64,000 bases of DNA from Thermodesulfobacteriota bacterium. Lineage in GTDB: Bacteria; Desulfobacterota_D; UBA1144; Nemesobacterales; UBA2774. The notes below the pieces were generated by a model, which did no database searches, was not told the origin of the DNA, and was given only the letters and a program-made list of their open reading frames with translations. The stretch covers positions 62,001 through 126,000 of the forward strand of contig JBFMCV010000005.1 of NCBI GenBank assembly GCA_040754335.1, in the 5' to 3' direction. Below are positions 26,904 to 36,390 of this stretch, in pieces. A program made the translations under genes and the position numbers. Positions within the stretch are counted from its first letter, which is position 1, and each line of letters starts with the position of its first letter.

Positions 26904-27557
26904 ATGGCGCAGAATACTTTGGAAGTATCTATCAGGACAAGGCCCGGAAAAAGCGGGGCGAAGGAAGTCAGGAAACAGGGGAACATACCCGCGGTGCTTT
27001 ACGGAAAGGGCACGGAGCCGGTACTGCTATCGGTTAACCCCGGGGTGCTGAAGCAGGCCCTTTCGACGGAAGCCGGCGAGAACACTCTTCTCGAAATCAC
27101 ATATAAAGACGATTCGAAGGAAGTGAAGAAGCTCTCGCTGCTGCGCGATATCCAATACGATTTCCTGACGAGCAAGCCCATTCATTTCGATTTTCAGGCC
27201 CTGGACATCAATAAAAAGATCACAGTTAACGTCCCTGTAAAAATAGTGGGCAAAGCGAAAGGGATCAAGGAAGGGGGAATACTGGAAGAGATACTGCGCG
27301 AGATACCGGTCGAATGCCTTCCGAAAGATATCCCGAATTCGTTCGAAATCGATGTGACCGACCTCGACATAGGCCATTCGATTCACGTGAGCGCGCTCAA
27401 AGTTTCCGAGGACTTCCAGATATTGAAGGACGACGAAGAGACCATAGTGACGATACTGGCGCCGAAGATGGAAGTAGAGGCACCGGCTCCGGTCGCAGAG
27501 GGAGCTGAGGAAAAAGCGGCTGAAGGAGCGGAGAAACCCGAAGGCGGCGAAGAGTAA
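26904..27557 (+). CDS. rplY: 50S ribosomal protein L25 (general stress Ctc type)
   Basis: 217 residues. Residues 1-95 are the L25 5S rRNA-binding domain (EVRKQGNIPAVLYGKGTEPV), residues 100-185 the TL5/Ctc C-terminal beta domain (HFDFQALDINKKITVNVPVK), and an acidic Ala/Glu tail ends the protein. Length fits the long Ctc form rather than the short E. coli form. AAGGAG precedes the ATG. The pth start is only 10 bases downstream. Confidence 0.95.
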   Translation: MAQNTLEVSIRTRPGKSGAKEVRKQGNIPAVLYGKGTEPVLLSVNPGVLKQALSTEAGENTLLEITYKDDSKEVKKLSLLRDIQYDFLTSKPIHFDFQALDINKKITVNVPVKIVGKAKGIKEGGILEEILREIPVECLPKDIPNSFEIDVTDLDIGHSIHVSALKVSEDFQILKDDEETIVTILAPKMEVEAPAPVAEGAEEKAAEGAEKPEGGEE

Positions 27558-27566
27558 TTAAGGGAC

Positions 27567-28151
27567 ATGATATTGGTGGTCGGCCTCGGAAATCCCGGAA
27601 GTGAATACGCTTCCACCAAGCACAACCTCGGCTATCTGACCGTAGATGAAATAGGCAAAAGGGCTGGGGTCGATCTAAAAAAGAAGAAGTTCAAGGGCGT
27701 ATACGGGGAAGGGGCTCTAAACAACGATAAGCTGATTCTGCTAAAACCGGAGACATATATGAACCGGAGCGGAGAATCGGTCTCAAGCGCGGCAAGTTTC
27801 TACAACATCCCGGCAGAAAACATCATCATCGTACACGACGAGCTAGACCTCCCGGCCGGCACGGTAAGGATCAAGGCCGGAGGGGGCAGCGCCGGACACA
27901 AAGGCATTACGTCGGTCATGAACGAGCTGGGCAGCGGGGATTTCGTCAGAGTCAGGATAGGAATAGGTAAACCAAAACGGAAATCCGGCACTGTTTCACA
28001 CGTGTTGTCAAAATTTAACAAGGCAGAAAGCGAAGTCGCACGTGAATCCGTCTTAAGGGCTGCCGATGCGGTCTTTGAAATCATTCAGGAAGGGCTCCAA
28101 AAAGCGATGAATAAATTCAACGTCAGGCAGGAAAGCGAAGAGAGCGCCTGA
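27567..28151 (+). CDS. pth: Peptidyl-tRNA hydrolase
   Basis: 194 residues, normal for the family. It recycles peptidyl-tRNAs that drop off ribosomes. The catalytic His is in [16 protein letters not shown]; other conserved parts are [35 protein letters not shown] and [20 protein letters not shown]. It lies 10 bases after rplY and 38 bases before hppA, so translation is likely from one transcript. Confidence 0.97.
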   Translation: MILVVGLGNPGSEYASTKHNLGYLTVDEIGKRAGVDLKKKKFKGVYGEGALNNDKLILLKPETYMNRSGESVSSAASFYNIPAENIIIVHDELDLPAGTVRIKAGGGSAGHKGITSVMNELGSGDFVRVRIGIGKPKRKSGTVSHVLSKFNKAESEVARESVLRAADAVFEIIQEGLQKAMNKFNVRQESEESA

Positions 28152-28188
28152 CAACGAAACCAAGACTAAATTAAAGGAGACACGATCA

Positions 28189-30231
28189 ATGGGAGAATTC
28201 ATAGCAGCCGTGTTCGGCATCATACTAGGGCTCTTGGTATTGATATACGCCTTTTTAGTGTACCGCGAGATAAAGTCTCTTCCCGACGGGAGCGACAAGA
28301 TGAAGGAGATCGCTGCCGCTATTTCCGAAGGGGCGATGGTATTCCTGAGCCGGGAGTACCGGATAATCGGGATTTTCGTAATCATAGTGTTCATACTCCT
28401 CGGCATATTCATCGACTGGAGCACTGCCGTAGCATACGTAGGAGGCGCGGTCTGCTCGCTGACAGCCGGGTTTTTCGGAATGAAGGCGGCGACGAAAGCA
28501 AACGTAAGGACGGCACATGCCGCTTCGACCGAAGGACAAGGGAAAGCGCTCACGGTAGCTTTCAAGGGCGGGAACGTAATGGGGCTTTCCGTCGCAGGCA
28601 TAGGACTCCTCGGTCTTTCCATAGCGTTCACCCTCGGGATAGGGCTCCCGTCGAACCCCGGAGACGCACTGGGCCTGGCTCTTTTTGCGGAGAGGTTCGG
28701 ATCGATAATCGGCGGCTTCGCCATGGGAGCGAGCTCGGTCGCTCTCTTCGCCAGGATAGGCGGAGGCATATACACGAAGGGAGCCGACGTCGGCGCGGAC
28801 CTGGTGGGTAAAGTCGAAGCCGGAATCCCGGAAGACGACCCGAGGAACCCCGCTACTATCGCAGACAACGTAGGAGACAACGTAGGTGACGTGGCCGGCA
28901 TGGGCGCGGACCTCTTCGAGTCCTACGTCGGCGCGGTAGTCGCGACGATAGTTATCGCGGCCAGCAACGGAAAGAACGAAATAGCCCTTATGGCCATACC
29001 GATCATCCTTATCGCCATAGGGAGCTTCTCGTCTATAATCGGGGCCAAGAGCGTTGAGTGGATGAAGGACCTCGAGCCACAGCTTGTCCTGAGACGGGCG
29101 ACATTCTACACAGGGGGTATTTACCTCGCGGCTTCGTTAATAGTACTGCTTATGGTAGGCCTGATCGACGGCATAGGCGGCTATATAATATGGATCTGGC
29201 TCTCGGCGGTCCTCGGTCTCCTGGCCGGTATCGCGATCGGGCTGCTTACGGAATACTACACGTCGGGATCCCCCGTCAGAAAAATCGCCGAGGCCTCGCA
29301 GACAGGGGTCGCGACCAATATCATTCAGGGATTATCGGTCGGCATGATAAGCACGACGCTGCCGGTGATCGCTATCGCCATAGCGATCGCCCTTTCATAC
29401 TCGTTCGCGGGACTATACGGCATCGGTATAGCGTCCGTCAGCATGCTGGCGACGATCGGTATCACGATGTCCGTGGACGCGTACGGACCTGTGGCCGACA
29501 ACGCGGGCGGTATAACGGAAATGTCGGGGCTCGGCCATGAGGTAAGAAAAATTACTGACAAGCTCGACTCGCTCGGAAACACGACGGCCGCTATAGGAAA
29601 GGGGTTCGCTATCGGCTCGGCGGCCCTGGCCGCGCTGGCGCTCTTCGCGGCGTTTACGAAAGCGGTCGGACTCCAGTCGATAGACCTCACGAACAGCCAC
29701 GTGGTCACCGGAATGATACTGGGCGGTACGGTCCCCTTCCTCCTCGCAGCTCTCACAATGGGCGCGGTCGGGAGGACGGCTCAGAAGATGGTCGAAGAGG
29801 TGAGGAGACAGTTCCGGGATATAACGGGGCTGCTGTCAGGGGATGCCAGAGCCGACTACGCCTCATGCGTGGGGATCAGCACCGACGCCGCGCTCAGGGA
29901 AATGATCGTTCCCGGTGTAATCGCCGTTATCGCACCGATATTCATAGGGCTCATCCTAGGGGCCGAGGGGCTTGGCGGGTTCCTGGCCGGGTCCATAGTC
30001 ACGGGAGTGGTGCTCGCGCTCATGATGGCCAATTCCGGAGGCGCCTGGGACAACGCGAAGAAATACATCGAGGAAGGCAACCTGGGAGGAAAGGGCTCCG
30101 AAGCCCACAAGGCGGCGGTCGTCGGGGACACGGTCGGCGACCCGTTCAAGGATACTTCGGGTCCCGCAATGAACATACTCATAAAGCTCATGTCGATAGT
30201 GTCGGTCGTTATAGCTCCGCTTCTTATTTAA
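28189..30231 (+). CDS. hppA: Membrane-bound, K+-dependent ion-pumping pyrophosphatase
   Basis: 680 residues with about 15-16 transmembrane segments. The PPi/Mg site motif DNVGDNVGD is at 227-235, preceded by [18 protein letters not shown], and a second acidic motif lies in [15 protein letters not shown]. The segment [10 protein letters not shown] (463-472) has Ala and Gly at the positions where K+-independent enzymes carry Lys and Thr, so this is the K+-dependent type. It couples PPi hydrolysis to H+ or Na+ export; which ion cannot be read with confidence. AAAGGAG precedes the ATG. Confidence 0.96.
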   Translation: MGEFIAAVFGIILGLLVLIYAFLVYREIKSLPDGSDKMKEIAAAISEGAMVFLSREYRIIGIFVIIVFILLGIFIDWSTAVAYVGGAVCSLTAGFFGMKAATKANVRTAHAASTEGQGKALTVAFKGGNVMGLSVAGIGLLGLSIAFTLGIGLPSNPGDALGLALFAERFGSIIGGFAMGASSVALFARIGGGIYTKGADVGADLVGKVEAGIPEDDPRNPATIADNVGDNVGDVAGMGADLFESYVGAVVATIVIAASNGKNEIALMAIPIILIAIGSFSSIIGAKSVEWMKDLEPQLVLRRATFYTGGIYLAASLIVLLMVGLIDGIGGYIIWIWLSAVLGLLAGIAIGLLTEYYTSGSPVRKIAEASQTGVATNIIQGLSVGMISTTLPVIAIAIAIALSYSFAGLYGIGIASVSMLATIGITMSVDAYGPVADNAGGITEMSGLGHEVRKITDKLDSLGNTTAAIGKGFAIGSAALAALALFAAFTKAVGLQSIDLTNSHVVTGMILGGTVPFLLAALTMGAVGRTAQKMVEEVRRQFRDITGLLSGDARADYASCVGISTDAALREMIVPGVIAVIAPIFIGLILGAEGLGGFLAGSIVTGVVLALMMANSGGAWDNAKKYIEEGNLGGKGSEAHKAAVVGDTVGDPFKDTSGPAMNILIKLMSIVSVVIAPLLI

Positions 30232-30342
30232 TGCGGGGAACAGGGACTTATGCATAATTTGCAAACGATATCAGGCGGTTGGCAAAACAATTCACAAATC
30301 GAATATTGCAGGTAAAATATAACGTTTCAAAAATAGCTGTCG

Positions 30343-30369
30343 CCCGGGGACGGCGCTGCGGTCCCGGGG
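30343..30369 (+). ncRNA. Candidate S6:S18 autoregulatory leader hairpin
   Basis: A very GC-rich imperfect hairpin, CCCGGGGAC with loop GGCGCTGCG and GTCCCGGGG, lies about 30 bases before the rpsF start in a 168-base leader. Many bacteria regulate rpsF-rpsR through an S6:S18-binding leader that mimics 16S rRNA and contains a conserved CCG bulge. The position and GC-rich stem fit, but I cannot confirm the consensus by eye. Confidence 0.35.
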
Positions 30370-30399
30370 CCGCATAGACCGAGACAGGAGGTATCATAC

Positions 30400-30789
30400 A
30401 TGGCAGTAAAGCCAAAGTATTACGAGACCCTTTATGTCGTGAGACCCGACATAAAGGAAGAAGAGCTGGCGAAGATCCAGCAGAAGCTCAACGAGGCCCT
30501 CTCGGCTCACGAAGCGGAAGTCATCAAGTCTGACAAGTGGGCGCAGAGGGAGCTCGCATACGAGATAAAGGATTACGGAAGGGGCGTGTATTACATTATT
30601 GTTTTCAGTGCGCTTCCGGGAGCAGTTGCGGAGCTTGAAAGACATCTCCGGTTCTATAACACGGACGTGCTCAGGTTCATCACCGTGGCGATAAGCGAAA
30701 ACGCCGCCAAGAGGGAGAAAGCCGCCGCCGAAAGCAAAAGCCAAAACGAGCCTGCCGAAGCCCCTGCCCAGGCAGAAGGAGAGAACTGA
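30400..30789 (+). CDS. rpsF: 30S ribosomal protein S6
   Basis: 129 residues: the S6 fold from [18 protein letters not shown] to about 95 with [17 protein letters not shown], then an Ala/Glu-rich tail. S6 dimerises with S18 on the 16S rRNA platform. AGGAGG precedes the ATG. The stop overlaps the rpsR start (TGATG), indicating coupled translation. No ssb gene lies between rpsF and rpsR, unlike many bacteria. Confidence 0.97.
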   Translation: MAVKPKYYETLYVVRPDIKEEELAKIQQKLNEALSAHEAEVIKSDKWAQRELAYEIKDYGRGVYYIIVFSALPGAVAELERHLRFYNTDVLRFITVAISENAAKREKAAAESKSQNEPAEAPAQAEGEN

Positions 30790-31025
30790 TGGAATCACCG
30801 CGCGATAAAAAATATTTTGCCAAAAAGAAGGTCTGCAGGTTCTGCGCCGAGTCGATCGAGATGGATTATAAAAACGTCGACCTCCTTTCGAGATACATAT
30901 CGGACAGGAAGAAGATCGTTCCAAGAAGGAATTCGGGTCTCTGCGCCGGGTGTCAGAGAGAGCTCGCAACGGCAATTAAAAGGGCCCGCTTCATGGCCTT
31001 ATTGCCGTATACGGTCCTCCATTAA
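30789..31025 (+). CDS. rpsR: 30S ribosomal protein S18 (zinc-ribbon type)
   Basis: 78 residues. Core blocks [21 protein letters not shown] and [13 protein letters not shown] identify S18. It retains two CxxC pairs (CRFC and CAGC), the cysteine-containing, presumably zinc-binding form. It overlaps rpsF by one base and precedes rplI by 79 bases, the common rpsF-rpsR-rplI order. Confidence 0.96.
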   Translation: MESPRDKKYFAKKKVCRFCAESIEMDYKNVDLLSRYISDRKKIVPRRNSGLCAGCQRELATAIKRARFMALLPYTVLH

Positions 31026-31104
31026 CAGTTTTAAAGTGACACTTGTTATATATAGATAGATGCCGCCCCAGACCGGGCGGGACGTTTCGGAGGTTCACAC
31101 GACC

Positions 31105-31554
31105 ATGAAAGTGATTTTTATTTCCGATGTTGAGTCATTAGGCAGGCAGGGCGAGATAAAGGACGTCAAGGACGGCCTTGCGAGGAATTTCCTTCTTCCC
31201 AGAAAGCTCGCCATAACGGCTACCCCGGGCAATATCAAGATCTGGGAGCAGAAGAGCGTTGCCATAAGGAAAAAGGAAGACAAGGTTAAAGGGGAAGCGG
31301 AGAAATTCGCGTCCAGGCTGAACGGTATTGCAATCAAGATTCCCGTCAAGGTCGGCGAGGAAGAAAAAATATTCGGCTCTGTGACTTCCCAGGGCATCTC
31401 GGACGCGCTCGGCGAGCTCGGATACGAAGTCTCAAAAAAGCAGATTGATCTCGAAAGCCCGATAAAGACGCTCGGGACCCACGAAGTGACCGTAAAGCTC
31501 CATCACGACGTAAGCGCCGTCATCAAGGTGGAAGTAGTTGAAGAGGCCCAATAG
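31105..31554 (+). CDS. rplI: 50S ribosomal protein L9
   Basis: 149 residues. The N-terminal rRNA-binding domain reads [20 protein letters not shown] and [13 protein letters not shown]; a long connecting helix leads to a C-terminal domain with [13 protein letters not shown] and [20 protein letters not shown] chose the ATG at 31105, preceded by GGAGG, over an in-frame ATG at 31060 because L9 proteins begin with MKVI. The product has the normal length. Confidence 0.96.
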   Translation: MKVIFISDVESLGRQGEIKDVKDGLARNFLLPRKLAITATPGNIKIWEQKSVAIRKKEDKVKGEAEKFASRLNGIAIKIPVKVGEEEKIFGSVTSQGISDALGELGYEVSKKQIDLESPIKTLGTHEVTVKLHHDVSAVIKVEVVEEAQ

Positions 31555-31635
31555 GTCCCGTGCCTGAAGGCGTACGGCGACAGCGCAGGAAGCCCGTGGT
31601 CATGCGGCGTCCGGCCGGCTGCGAGACATCCGATA

Positions 31636-32385
31636 TTACTGTTGTTTCAATAAGTCCTGGTAGGTTATCTTCTCATATCCGGCGGGCGGCTGAAATTCGC
31701 TCGGCGGTATATCCTGTTTCTTCACGGTAATGATCTCTTCAACAAAGACCTTGTCCCCCTCGGGTGAGTGGTAAAGGGTCTTCATCGGGTAACCGTCCTC
31801 GTAGATCTCCTGAAATATCTTATACTCGTTGTCTGATATCGAGGCGGAGCCGCCAACATTCTGACTGATCCTTTTTACCTCGTTCATCAGCTTCGACATC
31901 TTCTGCATATCGAGCTCTTCGCTGAACCCGGAATCGCTTGTGATCCAGAACTCCGACTGCAGCTTGCCGTTGTCATAGATCTCGTACTTCTTTGAGTTAT
32001 ATCCGGCTATGGTTGCCGTTTCGTCCGTCTTTTTGAGCGTAATGTTCCTGCTGCTCGTCGCTACGTCTTTATTCTCCGCAATTACGGACTCTATATACTT
32101 CAGATACTCGTCCCTGTTGAGAATTATATAGAGTTTCTTCTCGTCGTTCACAAACATTATGTCCCCTGAATTCAGGTCGAATATCACCGCGGGTGAAAAG
32201 GGACCTCCGTTCTCGACCTGCTTGAATTTATCGTCTTGTATGTAAATCGTAACCTTCTGTTTGTTGCTCGTACCCTGCTGATAGCCGACCTGCTCCATTA
32301 TGAGACCCGGGTAAGCGGCCTTCTCGAAACCCGCAAAAGCGAATAGGACCGCCAGCACAAAAAACACATTAAAACGCGCTTGCAT
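31636..32385 (-). CDS. DUF4412-like exported protein
   Basis: 249 residues with an N-terminal signal (about 1-20). The mature part has the LolA/LppX-like beta layout seen in DUF4412 proteins: KVTIYIQDDKFKQVENGG, FDLNSGDIMFVNDEKKLYII, ATIAGYNSKKYEIYDNGKLQ, EFWITSDSGFSEELD. The family is periplasmic and of unknown ligand. GGAGG precedes the ATG and a TTGACA-N16-TATCAT promoter lies at 32436-32463. It converges with rplI. Confidence 0.75.
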   Translation of the reverse strand: MQARFNVFFVLAVLFAFAGFEKAAYPGLIMEQVGYQQGTSNKQKVTIYIQDDKFKQVENGGPFSPAVIFDLNSGDIMFVNDEKKLYIILNRDEYLKYIESVIAENKDVATSSRNITLKKTDETATIAGYNSKKYEIYDNGKLQSEFWITSDSGFSEELDMQKMSKLMNEVKRISQNVGGSASISDNEYKIFQEIYEDGYPMKTLYHSPEGDKVFVEEIITVKKQDIPPSEFQPPAGYEKITYQDLLKQQ

Positions 32386-32435
32386 TCAGATTACCTCCGG
32401 TGAAATTCTAAATATATCGAGCCCCTACCTGCAAA

Positions 32436-32463
32436 ATGATAAGATAACCGAAGATTCTGTCAA
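32436..32463 (-). promoter_or_regulatory. Sigma-70 promoter of the DUF4412 gene
   Basis: Reading the minus strand, TTGACA (32463-32458) and TATCAT (32441-32436) are 16 bases apart, about 50 bases upstream of the ATG at 32385. Confidence 0.55.
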
Positions 32464-32524
32464 TAGCCACAGAACCCCTCCGCCGGGTGCGTTTCCCCGG
32501 GCGGATTGTGTATAATAAATCTTA

Positions 32525-32552
32525 TTGACGCTCACCGATTCTGTGATAGAGT
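32525..32552 (+). promoter_or_regulatory. Possible promoter of the thi4 gene
   Basis: TTGACG (32525-32530) and TAGAGT (32547-32552) are 16 bases apart, 46 bases before the ATG. The match to consensus is moderate. No thiamin-pyrophosphate riboswitch (CTGAGA and ACCTGATC blocks) is visible in the leader. Confidence 0.4.
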
Positions 32553-32598
32553 AAACGGGTCTGAAGAGCCGCTGAAATATTAGGGAGGTATCAATTTT

Positions 32599-33414
32599 AT
32601 GGCTGAATTTAAAACCAAATTCGCGCCCGTCGGCGAAAAAGAGGTCACGAGGGCAATCGTCGAAGGGTTCGCGAACGAGTTCAACGAATACATATCGAGC
32701 GACGTGATAGTCGTGGGTGCGGGTCCGAGCGGTCTGGTTGCGGCCAAGGACATAGCGAAACAGAAATATAAAGTACTTCTCGTCGAGAGGATGAACTACC
32801 TGGGCGGCGGGTTCTGGATAGGCGGCTACCTGATGAACAAAGTGACAGTCAGGGAGCCGGGGAACAAGGTGCTCGACGAGATAGAAGTACCCTACGAAGA
32901 GGTCGAGAAGGGGCTCTATGTCGCGGACGGCCCTTATGCGTGCTCGAAGCTCATCGCAATGACGTGCGAAGCGGGAGCAAAAATACGGAACATGACCATG
33001 TTCGACGACCTGGTTTACAGGGAGAACGGCAGGGTGGCCGGAATCGTCATCAACTGGACACCGATCGCCAACATGCCCAAGGAAATCACATGCCTCGACC
33101 CTATAGCGATCGAATCGAAGCTCGTGATTGACGCGACCGGACACGACGCTTACTGCGTATCGAGGCTCGCCCAGCAGGGGCTCTTCAAGAAGCTGCCGGG
33201 CCACGGTTCAATGTGGGTGGAAAAGTCGGAGGACGCCCTTGTCGAGTATACAGGGGAAGTGCATCCGGGGCTCATCGCGTGCGGCATGTCGGTGAACTCG
33301 GTATTCGGCCTTCCGAGAATGGGGCCCACGTTCGGCGGTATGCTCCTTTCGGGAAAGAAAGCGGCTCAGGTCGCGATCGACATACTCGAGAGGCAGGAAC
33401 AGGCAAGAGCTTAA
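32599..33414 (+). CDS. thi4: Thi4-family ADP-thiazole synthase with Cys at the sulfur-donor position
   Basis: 271 residues, matching the Thi4 family that makes adenosine-diphosphate thiazole, the thiazole precursor of thiamin, from NAD and glycine. The dinucleotide-binding motif is VIVVGAGPSGLVAAKDIAK (36-54), with MNYLGGGFWIGGYL and VIDATGHDAYCVSRL downstream. The block EITCLDPIAIESK places Cys165 where yeast Thi4 has its sulfur-donating Cys205; methanogen enzymes that use free sulfide have His here. This suggests a single-turnover (suicide) enzyme, though sequence alone does not prove it. GGGAGG precedes the ATG. It is monocistronic with a strong terminator at 33432. Confidence 0.9.
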   Translation: MAEFKTKFAPVGEKEVTRAIVEGFANEFNEYISSDVIVVGAGPSGLVAAKDIAKQKYKVLLVERMNYLGGGFWIGGYLMNKVTVREPGNKVLDEIEVPYEEVEKGLYVADGPYACSKLIAMTCEAGAKIRNMTMFDDLVYRENGRVAGIVINWTPIANMPKEITCLDPIAIESKLVIDATGHDAYCVSRLAQQGLFKKLPGHGSMWVEKSEDALVEYTGEVHPGLIACGMSVNSVFGLPRMGPTFGGMLLSGKKAAQVAIDILERQEQARA

Positions 33415-33431
33415 CCTAAATAATAATTACG

Positions 33432-33457
33432 GGGGAAGACGGCGTCTTCCCCTTTCG
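33432..33457. terminator. Bidirectional-looking terminator after thi4
   Basis: GGGGAAGAC (33432-33440) and GTCTTCCCC (33444-33452) form a 9-bp stem with a 3-base loop, followed by TTTCG. The convergent gene on the other strand ends at 33458, so the hairpin may serve both transcripts. Confidence 0.75.
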
Positions 33458-34252
33458 TTATTCCTCCCGGATTTTTTCCGTAAACGCGCGTAAGCATTTT
33501 TCGCAGACATCCCCTTCATACTGAGCCTTGAGAACCTCTTCCTGCCAGTGCGAGTTGTATAGACAGCACCCGGCGTCCCCGCAGAATTCATTCCCGGTCA
33601 GCTCGTAATACACGGCCTGAAGCGCGTAAGAGCCGATTATGCGCGAGGTCTTGGGGTCGTCGTACTCGACGTATCTTCCCCTATACATTCTATCGAGCTC
33701 CGACGTATCCCTGCCGCTCCGGATCAGGCCGCCCTTTATAAAATAGTACTCCCTCGGCCTTGCCGGCGCCTCGACCAAACCCGAAGTCGATATGAGAGCG
33801 GGGCTTCCGGCAAGCAGCACCCTCGCATGGTACCGCCTGCCGTCGTACGTCCCGAAGAGGCGTCCGGTGAAGATCATGTGCATATGGCCATACCAGGTCT
33901 CCCCCGGGGTTTTATGCCCAAAGGCTCCGCGCAGTATCCTCTGCATCCAGAGCCCGTCATAGAACATTCCCCTCACGCTCTCGATCCCGGACATCTTTCT
34001 TAGCTCTGAGTCAGCTGCGACGGCGTCATCCGCGTGAAGCACATCCAGAGGCTCTTCGACGTCCGTGATCCTGGAACGGGCCAGGAGGCAGGCGGTCTTG
34101 TATGCAGGACCTTTATTCCCGAGATATTCGAACAGATCGCCCCTGTTCTCGGACGAAATTCCGAACCCCTCGAGGCGCCCGGTTATAACATCAGTATCAA
34201 GCGATTGGGAAGGATGGTCGGTATATATAAATACGGTCAGACGTCGGCCCAT
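33458..34252 (-). CDS. DUF6775-like putative metallopeptidase
   Basis: 264 residues without signal peptide. A Cys-rich C-terminus (EFCGDAGCCLYNSHWQEEVL, then CEKCLRAF) and a central block (WYGHMHMIFTGRLFGTYDGR, HARVLLAGSPALISTSGLVE) resemble DUF6775, a family called putative metallopeptidase and known mostly from archaea. The C-terminal CxxC and CC/H cluster could hold a metal. The family call is from memory of the pattern and should be treated as moderate. The gene runs toward the thi4 terminator and lies downstream of RidA and DegP with a 35-base gap, possibly one operon. Confidence 0.55.
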   Translation of the reverse strand: MGRRLTVFIYTDHPSQSLDTDVITGRLEGFGISSENRGDLFEYLGNKGPAYKTACLLARSRITDVEEPLDVLHADDAVAADSELRKMSGIESVRGMFYDGLWMQRILRGAFGHKTPGETWYGHMHMIFTGRLFGTYDGRRYHARVLLAGSPALISTSGLVEAPARPREYYFIKGGLIRSGRDTSELDRMYRGRYVEYDDPKTSRIIGSYALQAVYYELTGNEFCGDAGCCLYNSHWQEEVLKAQYEGDVCEKCLRAFTEKIREE

Positions 34253-34287
34253 AAGGAATATAACTTAAAAGGGAACGGTCATTTTCA

Positions 34288-34761
34288 TCAAGTGTCCCGG
34301 AGTGCGATCTCGGCTATGAGCTCGACCTCCACAGGGGCGTTCATGGGGAGCTCGGCCACCCCAACAGCGGCGCGCGCGTGACGCCCGTCCTCTCCGAATA
34401 CCTGAAAGAAGAGGTCGGATGCTCCGTTTACCACGTTCGCCTGGCTGTGAAAGCCGGGAGCGCTCGCGACGTAGCCCGTCACCTTCACAATCTTTTTAAC
34501 CCTGCCTAGAGCGCCCAGCTCTTTGCTCATTACGGCGAGCGCATTGACCGCGGAGGCCCTAGCCGCCTGCATACCTTCTTCGAGAGAGACGTCCGAGCCG
34601 ACTTTCCCCTGAAACAAAAGCCTTCCTTCCGATAATGGAAGCTGACCCGAAACGAAAATCAGGTTTCCGGTTATCGAAGCGGGCTTGTAAGACCCGAGGG
34701 GCGGAGCGGTATCGGGTAATTTAATGCCGAGCTCGCCCAGCCTCTCTTCAACCTTTCCCAT
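34288..34761 (-). CDS. RidA family protein
   Basis: 157 residues of the longer RidA/YjgF subfamily. Diagnostic segments are GNLIFVSGQLPLSEGRLLFQ, QAARASAVNALAVMSKELG and RAAVGVAELPMNAPVEVEL. RidA proteins hydrolyse reactive enamine/imine intermediates of amino-acid metabolism; longer paralogs can have other, less certain roles. The start overlaps the 3' end of the degP-like gene by 14 bases, so the two are translationally coupled. Confidence 0.9.
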   Translation of the reverse strand: MGKVEERLGELGIKLPDTAPPLGSYKPASITGNLIFVSGQLPLSEGRLLFQGKVGSDVSLEEGMQAARASAVNALAVMSKELGALGRVKKIVKVTGYVASAPGFHSQANVVNGASDLFFQVFGEDGRHARAAVGVAELPMNAPVEVELIAEIALRDT

Positions 34762-36178
34762 CTTCCCCTTCGAACTTAAGAGCGACGTAGATCGTGTTCG
34801 CGCCCCGCTGAACCAGGAAGAGCACGTTCTGTCCTTCGGTTATCGAGTCCATGGATTTTTTATAGTTGTCGAGGTTCGAGATTTTATTCTTGTTTATTTC
34901 GAGTATGACGTCGCCAGGTTCGAGTCCGGAGTTGGCGGCGGTGCTTCCGGGCGCGACGTTCGTAATAATCACGCCCTCGGATATACTGGTCTCGAACATA
35001 TTCTGTACCTGCGGGTTAATCTCCTGCACTATTAGTCCGAGGCCCTCTTCGACCGCTTTACCCGTCAACTTTCTCGAGCTCTGAGCGACCTCATCCGGAA
35101 GCTCCCCGAGTTTTATGTTAAGGGTCTTGGGCTCGCCGTTCCTGAGCACCTTGAGCTGAGTCCTGGTCCCGGGGGCGTAAGACGCGACTGACTTGGGCAG
35201 CGAGGGCATGTCATCTATAGGCTTTCCGTTGAATTCAACGATTATATCGCCCCTCTGAACCCCTGCTTCCTCGGCCGGACCCCCGGGAGTGACGTCGGCT
35301 ACGAGCGCGCCGTGCTGGTCCTCGAGGTTAATGCTCTCCGCTATTTCGGGCGTTATCTGCTGGACGTATACGCCTATCCATCCGCGGACGACCTTCCCGC
35401 TGTCGCGGAGCTGAGCTACTACGTTCTTGGCCATGTTGATGGGTATCGCGAAGCCGATGCCCTGCCCCCCGGCTATAATGGCGGTATTTACGCCTATTAT
35501 TTCACCCTTGAAGTTGAAAAGCGGGCCGCCGCTGTTGCCCGGGTTGATCGCCGCGTCCGTTTGAATGAAGTCGTCGTACGAGCCGAGACCGAGGGACCTG
35601 CCCTTGGCGCTTATTATCCCGGCCGTTACCGTGTGCCCGAGCCCGAAGGGGTTGCCTATGGCAAGGACCCAGTCGCCAATCTCAAGCCCGTCCGAGTTCC
35701 CGAACCTGACTGCGGGCAGTCTCCTCTTGGGCTCTATCTTAAGCAGCGCGAGATCGGTTTTCGGATCGGTGCCGATGACGTCGGCGTGATAGATCTCCCC
35801 GTTCTCGAGAATGACTTTTATATCGGTAGCCCTTTCGACTACGTGGTTGTTCGTGATAATGTAACCGTCTTCGCTGAATATGAAGCCCGAGCCGAGCCCC
35901 CTTCCCTTGAATTCCCTTTCGGGCATTTCGCCGAAGTATTTATCGAAGAAGTCGTTGAAAGGATCTCCTTCCCTGCCCTCGAACGGGGATTCGTAAGAGA
36001 AGTTCCTTCCCTTGGATACGCTCGTCGTGCTTATGTTTACGACCGACGGGCTAAGCTGCTTAACGAGAGGGGCGAGTGAGTTATAACCATTTTGCTGGGC
36101 CTGCGCAGCCTGAAAAAACGCCGTAAAGACGACCGATAAGATAATGGAAAATATCGATAATCTTGCCAACCTTGCCAT
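34748..36178 (-). CDS. DegP/HtrA-type periplasmic serine protease
   Basis: 476 residues with a signal peptide (about 1-28, ending AAQAQ). The trypsin-like domain holds the catalytic His in ITNNHVVERAT, Asp in DPKTDLALLKI and Ser in NPGNSGGPLFN. Two PDZ domains follow (GWIGVYVQQITPEIAESI and the region ending VALKFEGEDGK). Do/DegQ-type proteases degrade or refold damaged envelope proteins. I chose the ATG at 36178, which has GGAGG upstream, over an ATG at 36238 that would bury the signal. The downstream RidA gene overlaps by 14 bases. Confidence 0.94.
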   Translation of the reverse strand: MARLARLSIFSIILSVVFTAFFQAAQAQQNGYNSLAPLVKQLSPSVVNISTTSVSKGRNFSYESPFEGREGDPFNDFFDKYFGEMPEREFKGRGLGSGFIFSEDGYIITNNHVVERATDIKVILENGEIYHADVIGTDPKTDLALLKIEPKRRLPAVRFGNSDGLEIGDWVLAIGNPFGLGHTVTAGIISAKGRSLGLGSYDDFIQTDAAINPGNSGGPLFNFKGEIIGVNTAIIAGGQGIGFAIPINMAKNVVAQLRDSGKVVRGWIGVYVQQITPEIAESINLEDQHGALVADVTPGGPAEEAGVQRGDIIVEFNGKPIDDMPSLPKSVASYAPGTRTQLKVLRNGEPKTLNIKLGELPDEVAQSSRKLTGKAVEEGLGLIVQEINPQVQNMFETSISEGVIITNVAPGSTAANSGLEPGDVILEINKNKISNLDNYKKSMDSITEGQNVLFLVQRGANTIYVALKFEGEDGKG

Positions 36179-36390
36179 GTACCCTGCTACCTCCGAATCT
36201 AGCGATTGATTCCTGATTTGTGTCAAAGAGACTTTCAAGCCCGTACCCCCCGGATATATAAATTATAAGTTGTTATTGTGCGCGTTGTATTAAATCAAAC
36301 TAAATTATAACCGAAGATTCCGTTTAATGCAGTGAAAATTACGGGGGTCAATACCAGATAAATCGAACGGGGGAGGACAGTTAAGAGAAT

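Noticed and set aside
32386-32598. A TPP riboswitch upstream of thi4.
   Set aside because: The conserved CTGAGA and ACCTGATC blocks are absent.
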